A DNA stretch of 64,000 nucleotides. Source: a bacterium (GTDB lineage Bacteria; Vulcanimicrobiota; JABDET01). The position numbers and the translations under genes are program-made. The stretch is from assembly GCA_021800275.1 (NCBI GenBank), contig JAJYZB010000011.1:17641-81640 (forward strand). Reading direction: 5' to 3'. The stretch's first letter is position 1; each line of letters starts with the position of its first letter. Positions 1-6,485 of this stretch are shown piece by piece. A model generated the notes under the pieces. It was not told where the DNA came from. It saw only the letters and a program-made list of their open reading frames with translations, and searched no databases.

Positions 1-399
1 TAAAACACCTTCGATTTTTCGAGCGGTTTCTATGTCCGCAAGTTTCATGTCAATCTGCAGCGAAGCCTCTTTTTTTAGTTTGATTTTGATACTCGAAATG
101 GGCGCTTGTTTTTTTATTAAACTCTGCAGGCTTATGGCTGCTAACTGAAATTTTGCTCTATCTTCGATCAATCTTTTTTGAAAGTGTTCAAGGTCTTTTT
201 TCATTTCAGTCATCTGGGTATTGGTTAGATTTAATTGAGACTGAAAATCGAAAATTGTTTTTGGTTGAACCTGCTTGTTTGCCGAAGTTTTAGAAGATGA
301 GGCTGCATCAGCTTGATGAGGAGAAAAGGCAGCGGCTAAGGGAAGCAGCAGAATTAAAGCCCAGAAACCAAGATTGAATTTTTGAATTATTTTTTTCAT
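1..399 (-). CDS. Partial secreted Spy/CpxP-like protein
   Basis: Reading the minus strand from an ATG at 399 gives 133 open codons that run off the left edge, so the C-terminus is missing. A Shine-Dalgarno-like GAGAGGAA lies just upstream. The N-terminus (MKKIIQKFNLGFWALILLLP, then AAAFS and an Ala-rich segment) is a typical Sec signal peptide. The mature part is helical and charged, with LTNTQMTEMKKDL resembling the LTxxQ motif of the Spy/CpxP periplasmic chaperone and metal-resistance family. Predicted periplasmic, coiled-coil. The family call is an inference from one motif; the reading frame and signal peptide are well supported. Confidence 0.7.
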   Translation of the reverse strand, partial: MKKIIQKFNLGFWALILLLPLAAAFSPHQADAASSSKTSANKQVQPKTIFDFQSQLNLTNTQMTEMKKDLEHFQKRLIEDRAKFQLAAISLQSLIKKQAPISSIKIKLKKEASLQIDMKLADIETARKIEGVL

Positions 400-622
400 T
401 TTACATTCCTCTCTTTATTTTAGATTTAGATCCTGATTAAAAATCATGAATCCTGACTTTGTCATTTTTCAGATGGACTACGCGACCCCAGAACAATGAG
501 CAACTCTATCCTCAATGATTATTTAATTTTCCGCATTGTTTAATTTTCCGTTCCCCATCAAAATTCCTTTTCAGCTTACAAAATATTAACGAATCGGAAA
601 TGATATGGCAAAACAGGGGATG

Positions 623-628
623 TATAAT
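623..628 (+). promoter_or_regulatory. -10 box (TATAAT) before LysM gene
   Basis: A perfect TATAAT lies 26 bp before the ATG at 654. It places the transcript start near 635, which excludes the longer in-frame start at 600. No good -35 box is visible. The upstream stretch 520-555 carries an imperfect tandem TTTAATTTTCCG repeat. Confidence 0.4.
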
Positions 629-653
629 AAAAGGTGGAAAAGGGGTGATAGAC

Positions 654-1334
654 ATGTTACTAGGAATAGATGGCGGATCGATCAAACCAGCCGTTTCTCA
701 TCATTCACCAAGTGTTCATTTATCCCGACCCCATCCTGCAGCCTCTCATCCTGCAGCCAGCGGTTCCAGCGGAAGTTACTCAGTACATTCAGGGGATACT
801 TTATCCGGGATTGCGAGCAGCCAAGGCCTCTCTCTTGCATCTCTTGAAAAAGACAATCCGCAGATTAAGAATCCGAGTTTGATTTTTCCAGGAGAATCTA
901 TTCATCTTCCTGGTGACACAGTTTCTCTTTCTCCTAGTGCTGCAGGGCACAGCCAAACTAATCCAAGTGGATCTTCGGGTGATTCTTATACCGTACATTC
1001 AGGGGATACTTTATCCGGGATTGCGAGCAGCCAAGGCCTCTCTCTTGCATCTCTTGAAAAAGACAATCCGCAGATTAAGAATCCAAATTTCATCCTTCCC
1101 GGAGAACAGATACATTTGTTGGGAGGCTCAAGCTCCGGGCAGCAGCAGCCCCAGAGTGGAGGTAATCATATTATTCGACCAACCGTGAATCGTCCTGTGA
1201 ATCCTGGCTTGGGTCCGGTTGGCGGTCCTGCCAGAGGGCAGTTTATTCCTTCAGCTTCATCCAACAGCCAGCCTGTTTACAATTTAATTGGATATTTTGT
1301 GGCAAGACCCACATCAGATGCGCAGTTCGTTTAA
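654..1334 (+). CDS. Double LysM-domain protein
   Basis: 226-residue protein with two LysM peptidoglycan-binding domains at about residues 42-85 and 112-156, each beginning Y-[ST]-V-H-S-G-D-T-L. They are joined and followed by low-complexity Ser/Gly/Pro/Gln linkers. The start at 654 is chosen because GGGGTGAT sits at Shine-Dalgarno distance; the frame is open back to 600. There is no signal peptide or membrane segment, which is odd for a wall-binding protein. The two LysM modules share 92 identical bases, indicating recent duplication or gene conversion. LysM assignment is secure; the biological role (wall, spore or envelope-associated protein) is unknown. Confidence 0.85.
   Translation: MLLGIDGGSIKPAVSHHSPSVHLSRPHPAASHPAASGSSGSYSVHSGDTLSGIASSQGLSLASLEKDNPQIKNPSLIFPGESIHLPGDTVSLSPSAAGHSQTNPSGSSGDSYTVHSGDTLSGIASSQGLSLASLEKDNPQIKNPNFILPGEQIHLLGGSSSGQQQPQSGGNHIIRPTVNRPVNPGLGPVGGPARGQFIPSASSNSQPVYNLIGYFVARPTSDAQFV
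783..1084 (+). repeat. Two identical 92-bp LysM repeats
   Basis: Positions 783-874 and 993-1084 are identical over 92 bp, with no synonymous change, 210 bp apart and in frame inside the LysM gene. The flanking bases diverge at once. This fits very recent duplication or continuing gene conversion. Confidence 0.9.
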
Positions 1335-1405
1335 AATTTTCTCTGCCTTTGCGGCGAGAAATTTCAAGGTTTTTTGATTTGCATCTCTAATTTTTCGTTT
1401 AATGC

Positions 1406-3331
1406 ATGACTAAGTTCACGGTTTTACGATACATCTATCTAATCGCATATTCTGTATTAGGCTATTTTCTGCTTTTCACGCATTTCCGCGCTTTTTCTTT
1501 AAAGGACTGGCAGGAAATGCTTATTCTGGCTTTTTTAATTTCTTTTTCGTTTTATCAGACTCTCCCTATTCCTCGATACAGAACAACGGTTTCTATTTCT
1601 ATCCCTTTTTATGTATTGGGGATTTTAATTTTAAAAATTCAATTTATCTATCTTTTTTTTGTTTTGGTTAGTTTGTGGCAGTTTTCTATAAAAGCAGAAA
1701 GCAAAACTATTTTTACTTATCTTGTTTATGTCTGGAATCCAGTGCGCATGATTCCTGTTTTTGTTCTGGGGTATGATTGTTATCAGAAATTAGGAGGAGG
1801 CAGCTTTACACGGTTTTCTGAAGTTTCATGGGGTGCATTACTGGCGTTAATTTTAGTGATTGCGGTACTGGATTGGGTAACTATTAATGCTTATGAAGCT
1901 TTGTCACAGGGGAAGCCTCCTTGGAGCGTGACACTTCCCCTGCTCCAAATGATTGATGCGCTTTTTTCACCTTTGATTTTGCCGCTCTATATGGTTTATG
2001 AATCAAATGGGATGTTTCCTTTTCTTGTTTTTTGTTTTCCATATTTAGTGGGAATCTGGCTGACCACCCAATTTTTTGTGCAGAATTTTAAAAAACAGGA
2101 ATATCTTGAACAACTGAATATAGCGAATGATTTAATTGGCTCCAGTTTGAATCTGGAGGAGATGATTCAACGTATTTCAGAAAGGGTAAAGGCGATTTTT
2201 GATGGGGATGGAGTAGAAGTTTATCTTCTGGAGGGAGAAACTCTTCAGTTAAAGTATCAAACAGGAAAATCTCCCTGGATCAATAAAAAAGCCTCTTCTG
2301 ATTTTTTAAAACAGCTTCTCCAATTCAATCAGAATAAGCCCTTTTTAAATTCAGAAGAAAAATATGTTTCTGCTTTTTCTCCTTATTTCCAGGAAGGAAT
2401 TCACTCGATTTTAGCCATCCCTTTGATGTCAGAGAAACAGGCATCAGGGTATATTTTGTGTTTAAAAACAGTCCCTAAATTTTTTTTTCAGGATCATTTG
2501 GATACCGCAGGTATTATTACGGGACAAATTACCAGCGCTTTGTTTGGAGCAAAACTCCACGAAGATCTGAAAATAACCCTTGATGAATTGAAAACAACCA
2601 AAGATCAGCTTGTTCAGACAGAGAAAATGGCGGGAATTGGAAAACTCGCCGCAGGAGTGGCTCATGAGATCAACAATCCTCTGGGAGCTATTGTTTTAAA
2701 TGCTGAAAGAGCCATTAAAAATCAACTGGATCAGGATTCTGTTGAAACTATTCTGGATGCGGCGCGGACTTGTAAAAGAATTGTAGAAGGGCTTCTACGT
2801 TTTTCGAGGCAGGCAAAAGGTCAAAAAGTTGTTTTTTCAATGAAAGAAGTGATCGAGAATAATCTTGAATTTTGGCGAAATCAGTTTAAACTTGAAAATG
2901 TTCAAATTGAAATTGAACTTTTGGGAGATCTGGAAGTTTCCGGCAAGCCTGAAGAGATGGCTCAAATTCTTTTAAACCTTTTGATCAATGCAAAAGAGGC
3001 AATTCTGGATGCCAAAAGAGAAAAAGGGATGATTCAAATAAAGGGATATGAAAATGATGGGGAAGCTTTTTTAGAGATTGAGGATAATGGCTGCGGGATT
3101 TCGGAAAATAATCTGCGAAAGATTTTTGATCCTTTTTTTACAACCCGTGAAATTGGAAAAGGAACAGGTCTTGGGCTTTCTATCACATATGGGATTGTTA
3201 CTGCCATGGATGGAAAAATTGAAGTGAAGAGTCAGGTGGGTTCTGGCACGACATTTATTCTTTCTTTTCCTCTGAAAAAGGCTTCCAGCCTAAATAACAG
3301 CTTGATCACGAAGGCTCTGCAGAGTTTTTAA
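1406..3331 (+). CDS. Membrane sensor histidine kinase (GAF)
   Basis: 641-residue sensor kinase. The first ~230 residues hold six to eight hydrophobic membrane segments. A GAF-like sensory domain covers roughly 240-390 and a helical linker (ELKTTKDQLVQTEKMAGIGK) leads into HisKA, with phospho-acceptor His420 in AHEINNPL. The HATPase_c domain (about 505-625) shows the N box (NLLINAKEAI), G1 box (DNGCGI) and G2 box (GTGLGLS). The H-box type is that of NtrB/ZraS-like kinases. No cognate regulator is adjacent; the nearest response-regulator gene is at 6486. No clear Shine-Dalgarno precedes the ATG, so the start could be slightly different. Confidence 0.9.
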   Translation: MTKFTVLRYIYLIAYSVLGYFLLFTHFRAFSLKDWQEMLILAFLISFSFYQTLPIPRYRTTVSISIPFYVLGILILKIQFIYLFFVLVSLWQFSIKAESKTIFTYLVYVWNPVRMIPVFVLGYDCYQKLGGGSFTRFSEVSWGALLALILVIAVLDWVTINAYEALSQGKPPWSVTLPLLQMIDALFSPLILPLYMVYESNGMFPFLVFCFPYLVGIWLTTQFFVQNFKKQEYLEQLNIANDLIGSSLNLEEMIQRISERVKAIFDGDGVEVYLLEGETLQLKYQTGKSPWINKKASSDFLKQLLQFNQNKPFLNSEEKYVSAFSPYFQEGIHSILAIPLMSEKQASGYILCLKTVPKFFFQDHLDTAGIITGQITSALFGAKLHEDLKITLDELKTTKDQLVQTEKMAGIGKLAAGVAHEINNPLGAIVLNAERAIKNQLDQDSVETILDAARTCKRIVEGLLRFSRQAKGQKVVFSMKEVIENNLEFWRNQFKLENVQIEIELLGDLEVSGKPEEMAQILLNLLINAKEAILDAKREKGMIQIKGYENDGEAFLEIEDNGCGISENNLRKIFDPFFTTREIGKGTGLGLSITYGIVTAMDGKIEVKSQVGSGTTFILSFPLKKASSLNNSLITKALQSF

Positions 3332-3427
3332 CAAAAATTTGCAAGTATTTTACGAATTATTAAAGAATTCTCTTTTCCCGTGATTATGACATGACTCTAA
3401 ATTGAGCCTTTTTTGAGTTTGTGTTGG

Positions 3428-3489
3428 TATAATGAAAACATAACACTCCTCCTCTAAAAGCAGCCTGAATGAACAGGCTGTTTTTTTTT
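3428..3489 (+). ncRNA. Candidate ~50-nt small RNA
   Basis: An extended -10 promoter (TGGTATAAT, TATAAT at 3428-3433) is followed within 30 bp by a perfect intrinsic terminator (3461-3489). Nothing is coded between them. The predicted RNA, from about 3440 to 3489, has an unpaired CACTCCTCCTC stretch that is complementary to Shine-Dalgarno sequences, followed by the terminator hairpin. This is the minimal layout of a trans-acting small RNA. It could also be an attenuated leader. No -35 box is convincing. Confidence 0.45.
3461..3489 (+). terminator. Intrinsic terminator
   Basis: Perfect 7-bp stem CAGCCTG/CAGGCTG with a 6-nt loop (AATGAA), followed by nine T residues. It ends either the histidine kinase transcript or the short RNA that starts at about 3440. 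Confidence 0.85.
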
Positions 3490-3991
3490 GACTTCGGGTT
3501 AATTGTTATGCTAATAAAAATTTGAGAGTTCTTTTTGCGCCACCTCTCAGCAAACTAGCCAGCACTTTTTAGCTTGTAAGAAATAGTCACACTGGAGCTT
3601 TCGTGAATAGGAGCACTGGACACACAGCACTTTTTAGGTTGAAAGAAATAGCTGCAGCAGGGGTGCGCTGTCGCGACCCAGCAGAACTTTCTTAAATCAT
3701 TCAGCTTGGATCCATTTCAGTCTACGTTCGGCTTGCTGATAATTGGCTTATACGCCATTAATAAAAAGATAGTCTCATAGTTCGTCTTTAATGTTCGGCT
3801 TGCTGATAATTGGATCATAAGTGTGCCAGATCTCTGTTTTGAAAGAGTCTTACTGAATGATAACAAACTGTTTACGAGTTCTTAATGTTTGTCTATTTTT
3901 CTGAGTATAAAATGACTGGGAAATGACTTTGTTTTGATTGACGCGATCTATACTGGAGACAAGATAAAAAAAATTAAGGAGGCGAAATAAA
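3490..3991. repeat. Gene-free stretch with two direct repeats
   Basis: No supported gene. Two imperfect direct repeats are visible. One begins AGCACTTTTTAG at 3561 and 3626 and extends about 27 bp (through AAGAAATAG). The other, GTTCGGCTTGCTGATAATTG, is at 3726 and 3793. Spacings are nearly equal (65 and 67 bp). The stretch ends with the strong ribosome site (AAGGAGG) of the gene at 3992. The function of the repeats is unknown; they could be operator sites or decayed mobile DNA. Confidence 0.5.
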
Positions 3992-4507
3992 ATGTCAACA
4001 GCAGCAGTTAGTCATGCAGCACATGTAACTTCAGTGGCTCATAAACCGCCGGTTGCGAGCAAGCCGCCTGTCACTACAACAAGCAATGTGAATCCTACAA
4101 ACACAAATCCAGCGAACACAAATTCTAACAACATTCAGCCCAATCTTCAGCCGCAGGATTTGTATGTCCCAAGTCAGCCGCAGGGCGCTTCAGGTTCTGG
4201 CGGAGGCGCTCCAGCAGGTTCTGGCGGAGGCGCTCCAGCAGGTTCTGGCGGAGGTTCTCCAGCAGGTTCTGGCGGAGGCGCTCCAGCGAGTTCTGGCGGA
4301 GGTTCTCCAGCAGGTTCCAATGGAAGCAGCGGGAGTGGAAGCAGTCAGTCTTTAATGCAGATTCTTATGATGCTCTTGGCGCTTCTTACCCAGGGTGGAT
4401 TGGGAAATAAGGGAGCTAACAGCGCTGCTCTGGGCGGTAATCCTGGACAAGGGCAGATGCAGGGTCAGAGTCAAAGCCCTCTGGGCATTAATGGAGTAGT
4501 CGCCTAA
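3992..4507 (+). CDS. Low-complexity Gly/Ser/Pro/Ala repeat protein
   Basis: 171 residues with a near-consensus ribosome site (TTAAGGAGGCG). The N-terminal third is rich in Val, Ala, Thr, Pro and Asn. The middle is five in-frame copies of an eight-residue unit (GSGGGAPA). A hydrophobic segment follows (LMQILMMLLALLTQGGLG), then a Gly/Gln-rich tail. There is no signal peptide and no recognisable domain. The composition suggests a flexible linker or surface/structural protein. A very strong terminator follows, so it is probably transcribed alone. I do not recognise the family. Confidence 0.7.
   Translation: MSTAAVSHAAHVTSVAHKPPVASKPPVTTTSNVNPTNTNPANTNSNNIQPNLQPQDLYVPSQPQGASGSGGGAPAGSGGGAPAGSGGGSPAGSGGGAPASSGGGSPAGSNGSSGSGSSQSLMQILMMLLALLTQGGLGNKGANSAALGGNPGQGQMQGQSQSPLGINGVVA
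4193..4336 (+). repeat. 24-bp tandem repeat inside coding region
   Basis: Five copies of a 24-bp unit start at 4193, 4217, 4241, 4265 and 4289, with a sixth diverged copy at 4313. Each encodes GSGGG[AS]PA. The length is a multiple of three, so copy-number changes would keep the frame. Confidence 0.9.
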
Positions 4508-4544
4508 AATTGAACAAGAATAATTTATAAACACACCCTCCTCC

Positions 4545-4584
4545 AATAAAGCAGGATCACGAAGATCCTGCTTTATTTTTTTTC
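4545..4584 (+). terminator. Strong intrinsic terminator
   Basis: 14-bp perfect stem (AATAAAGCAGGATC with its complement ending at 4577), 5-nt loop and a T-run. It closes the transcript of the repeat protein. An ACCCTCCTCC tract, again complementary to Shine-Dalgarno sequences, lies immediately before the stem, as in the terminator unit at 3440-3489. Confidence 0.9.
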
Positions 4585-4710
4585 TAAGACATGCCTATAT
4601 TTTATCAGGCTGCAGCGGGAATTTAGCGGCAGAACTCAGGGAGCCCATTATTTGTGCTGATCTAATTTTTTACGTAAAGTTAATGAATTTTCAAATATTA
4701 AAGCCTAGTA

Positions 4711-4740
4711 TTGACTGCGGTGTGAGTTTTAAAAGATAAT
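4711..4740 (+). promoter_or_regulatory. Sigma-70-like promoter
   Basis: TTGACT at 4711-4716 and GATAAT at 4735-4740, 18-bp spacing, about 58 bp before the GGDEF gene start. A second possible -10 (TATAAT near 4757) lacks a -35. The gene-free stretch 4585-4710 shows nothing else. Confidence 0.6.
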
Positions 4741-4798
4741 TTTTTGAGAAAGTGTTGTTATAATTGAATCAAGAAAGAAATCAATGGGGGTGACAAAA

Positions 4799-5737
4799 AT
4801 GGTTCACTTAAATCAAGCAGCCAACAGCAGATTAGAGGAATCATTTTTGCACGCCAATTCATTTTTTAAACTCCTGGTTGAAAACTCACAAGATATTCTT
4901 CTGGTTTTAAATGAATATGGAGTGATTGAGTATGTCAACCCAACCATTGAAAGAATTTTAGGCTATCGTCCTTTGGAACTGGAAGAAGAGAAAATTGAGA
5001 TGATCATTCATCCTGATTATTTGCAAACCTTGAGAGTTCTTACAACCGTTCGCGTTTTTTCTACTTTTTCTGAACCTGTTGAAATCATTTTTCACCATAA
5101 AGATGGATCAGCTCGATATTTAGAAGCGATTGTCAGCAGCCTTTCCATTTCTATCGGCGCCGGGAAAACATTGATTACTCTCAGGGATGTGACTCGGAGA
5201 AAAGAGGCTGAAATAAAGTTGTTCAAAAAAGCCTATACAGATCCCTTAACAGGACTGCCTAACCGCACTTTATTTTCTGAAAAGTTGCAGCAGTCTTTTG
5301 AAGATGCTAGAAAGAATAAACAGGAGCGTTTCGCAGTTTTGTTCCTGGATTTGAATGGATTTAAGCAGATCAATGATACTTTTGGTCATCTGGTAGGAGA
5401 TGAGATTTTAATCGAGGTGGCAAAAAGACTGGAAAGAATTACAGGGGAAAAAGAGAGCATGACACGGTTTGGCGGAGATGAATTTGTTATCCTTTTAAAT
5501 CATCTTGAAAGCGAAGATCAGGCGCAGCAGGTAGTTTCTCAGATTCAAGAAGAACTTTCACTTCCTTTCGATATCCATGGAATAACGGTATCAATAGGAG
5601 TTAGCATTGGGGTTTCTTTCAGCGCGGAAAATCGAAAAAATGCTGAAGAAATTTTAGAGGAAGCTGATAAAGAAATGTATGCCAATAAAGAGAAAAGCAG
5701 AAATTCTAGGCTCTGTTATGAAATTTTAACTCCTTAG
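4799..5737 (+). CDS. PAS-GGDEF diguanylate cyclase
   Basis: 312 residues. A PAS sensor domain (roughly 20-135, with LLVENSQDILLVLNEYG and the RYLEAIVSSL strand) precedes a complete GGDEF domain (about 145-305) with the catalytic RFGGDEF loop and TDPLTGLPNR. It should make cyclic di-GMP from two GTP. The RxxD product-inhibition site is absent: the residues before GGDEF read GEKESMTRF. No membrane segment, so it is probably cytosolic. The start at 4799 is preferred over the ATG at 4784 because GGGGGTGA lies at the right distance. It sits with a sensor kinase and a regulator in the same accessory region. Confidence 0.9.
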   Translation: MVHLNQAANSRLEESFLHANSFFKLLVENSQDILLVLNEYGVIEYVNPTIERILGYRPLELEEEKIEMIIHPDYLQTLRVLTTVRVFSTFSEPVEIIFHHKDGSARYLEAIVSSLSISIGAGKTLITLRDVTRRKEAEIKLFKKAYTDPLTGLPNRTLFSEKLQQSFEDARKNKQERFAVLFLDLNGFKQINDTFGHLVGDEILIEVAKRLERITGEKESMTRFGGDEFVILLNHLESEDQAQQVVSQIQEELSLPFDIHGITVSIGVSIGVSFSAENRKNAEEILEEADKEMYANKEKSRNSRLCYEILTP

Positions 5738-5762
5738 AAATAGTTTAGCAATATCCCTGCTG

Positions 5763-5768
5763 TATAAT
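5763..5768 (+). promoter_or_regulatory. -10 box (TATAAT) before repeat gene
   Basis: TATAAT preceded directly by TG, the same TGTATAAT context as before the LysM gene, 21 bp before the ATG at 5789. The -35 region is weak. Confidence 0.4.
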
Positions 5769-5788
5769 TAGCTCGAGGAGTGATTTTT

Positions 5789-6400
5789 ATGAGCGGGGTT
5801 TTTATCCAGGAGATCAATCAGAGATTTTCAAGTGTGTCCGAGTTTGAATCTGTCAGCTCGGCTCAACCCATTGTCCCACAAAGTTTTCCATCTCCTCAAG
5901 ATGCATTGGGTTCTGGGAATTTACAAGACTCGTTTACTTTTGGGAGTGAAAAAATTTCAGGCCATTTTCGGAGTCAGCATTTTCACGGCAGAAAAGGTTT
6001 TTCGAATTATTCAAATTTTTTGCATCTGCTGGGCAGTTCTTTAGGCCAAGATCCATCGACTTCTGGTTGGGTGAGACCACCAGGGGAAGATTCATCTGCT
6101 TCTGGGTGTGTAAAGTTTTTAGGCCAAGATCCATCGACTTCTGGTTGGGTGAGACCTCCAGGGGAAGGTTCATCTGATTCTGGGTGTGTAAAGTCTTTAG
6201 GACAAGATCCATCGACTTCTGGTTGGGTGAGGCCTCTAGGGGAAGGTTCATCTGATTCTGGGTGTGGAAAGTCTTCAGGACAAGATCCATCGACTTCTGG
6301 TTGGGTGAGACCACCAGGGGAAGATTCATCTGCTTCTGGGTGGAAGAGCGATATCAACAAACCCATATTTGCTTGTGGATGGGCGAGATCTTCAGGTTGA
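5789..6400 (+). CDS. 26-residue tandem-repeat protein
   Basis: 203 residues. The first ~85 are Ser/Phe-rich without signal peptide. The rest is four tandem 26-residue repeats (about residues 86-186) with a consensus core QDPSTSGWVRPPGE followed by [DG]SS[AD]SGC[VG]K, then a related tail ending CGWARSSG. Tryptophan and cysteine alternate after each SG pair. The start at 5789 follows a CGAGGAGTGA ribosome site; the GTG at 5780 lies inside that site. No family recognised. It could be a structural or surface repeat protein, or a multi-core peptide precursor; nothing in the neighbourhood looks like a maturase, so the second idea is weak. Confidence 0.75.
   Translation: MSGVFIQEINQRFSSVSEFESVSSAQPIVPQSFPSPQDALGSGNLQDSFTFGSEKISGHFRSQHFHGRKGFSNYSNFLHLLGSSLGQDPSTSGWVRPPGEDSSASGCVKFLGQDPSTSGWVRPPGEGSSDSGCVKSLGQDPSTSGWVRPLGEGSSDSGCGKSSGQDPSTSGWVRPPGEDSSASGWKSDINKPIFACGWARSSG
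6044..6345 (+). repeat. 78-bp tandem repeat inside coding region
   Basis: Copies begin at 6044, 6122, 6200 and 6278 (the last one partial), period exactly 78 bp. Divergence between copies is a few bases. Because 78 is a multiple of three, two antisense frames are also open across the array; these are considered artefacts. Confidence 0.95.
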
Positions 6401-6446
6401 GCAGACGCTCTTGTGAAATGGCAGCGGAGTAAGTCGTTCTAGTTTT

Positions 6447-6466
6447 CAGCAGGGTTGCTGCTGTTT
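6447..6466 (+). terminator. Weak hairpin, possible terminator
   Basis: CAGCAG/CTGCTG 6-bp stem with a 5-nt loop and only three T residues, between the repeat gene and the regulator gene. It may be a partial terminator. Confidence 0.35.
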
Positions 6467-6485
6467 CGTCAAGAAGAAGCACTTC

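Noticed and set aside
4193..4336. CRISPR-like regularly spaced repeats
   Set aside because: The units are contiguous in-frame codons without unique spacers; no cas genes are present.
5934..6366. Two overlapping minus-strand frames across the 78-bp repeats
   Set aside because: The repeat length is a multiple of three, so antisense frames stay open by construction; no ribosome site or start supports them.
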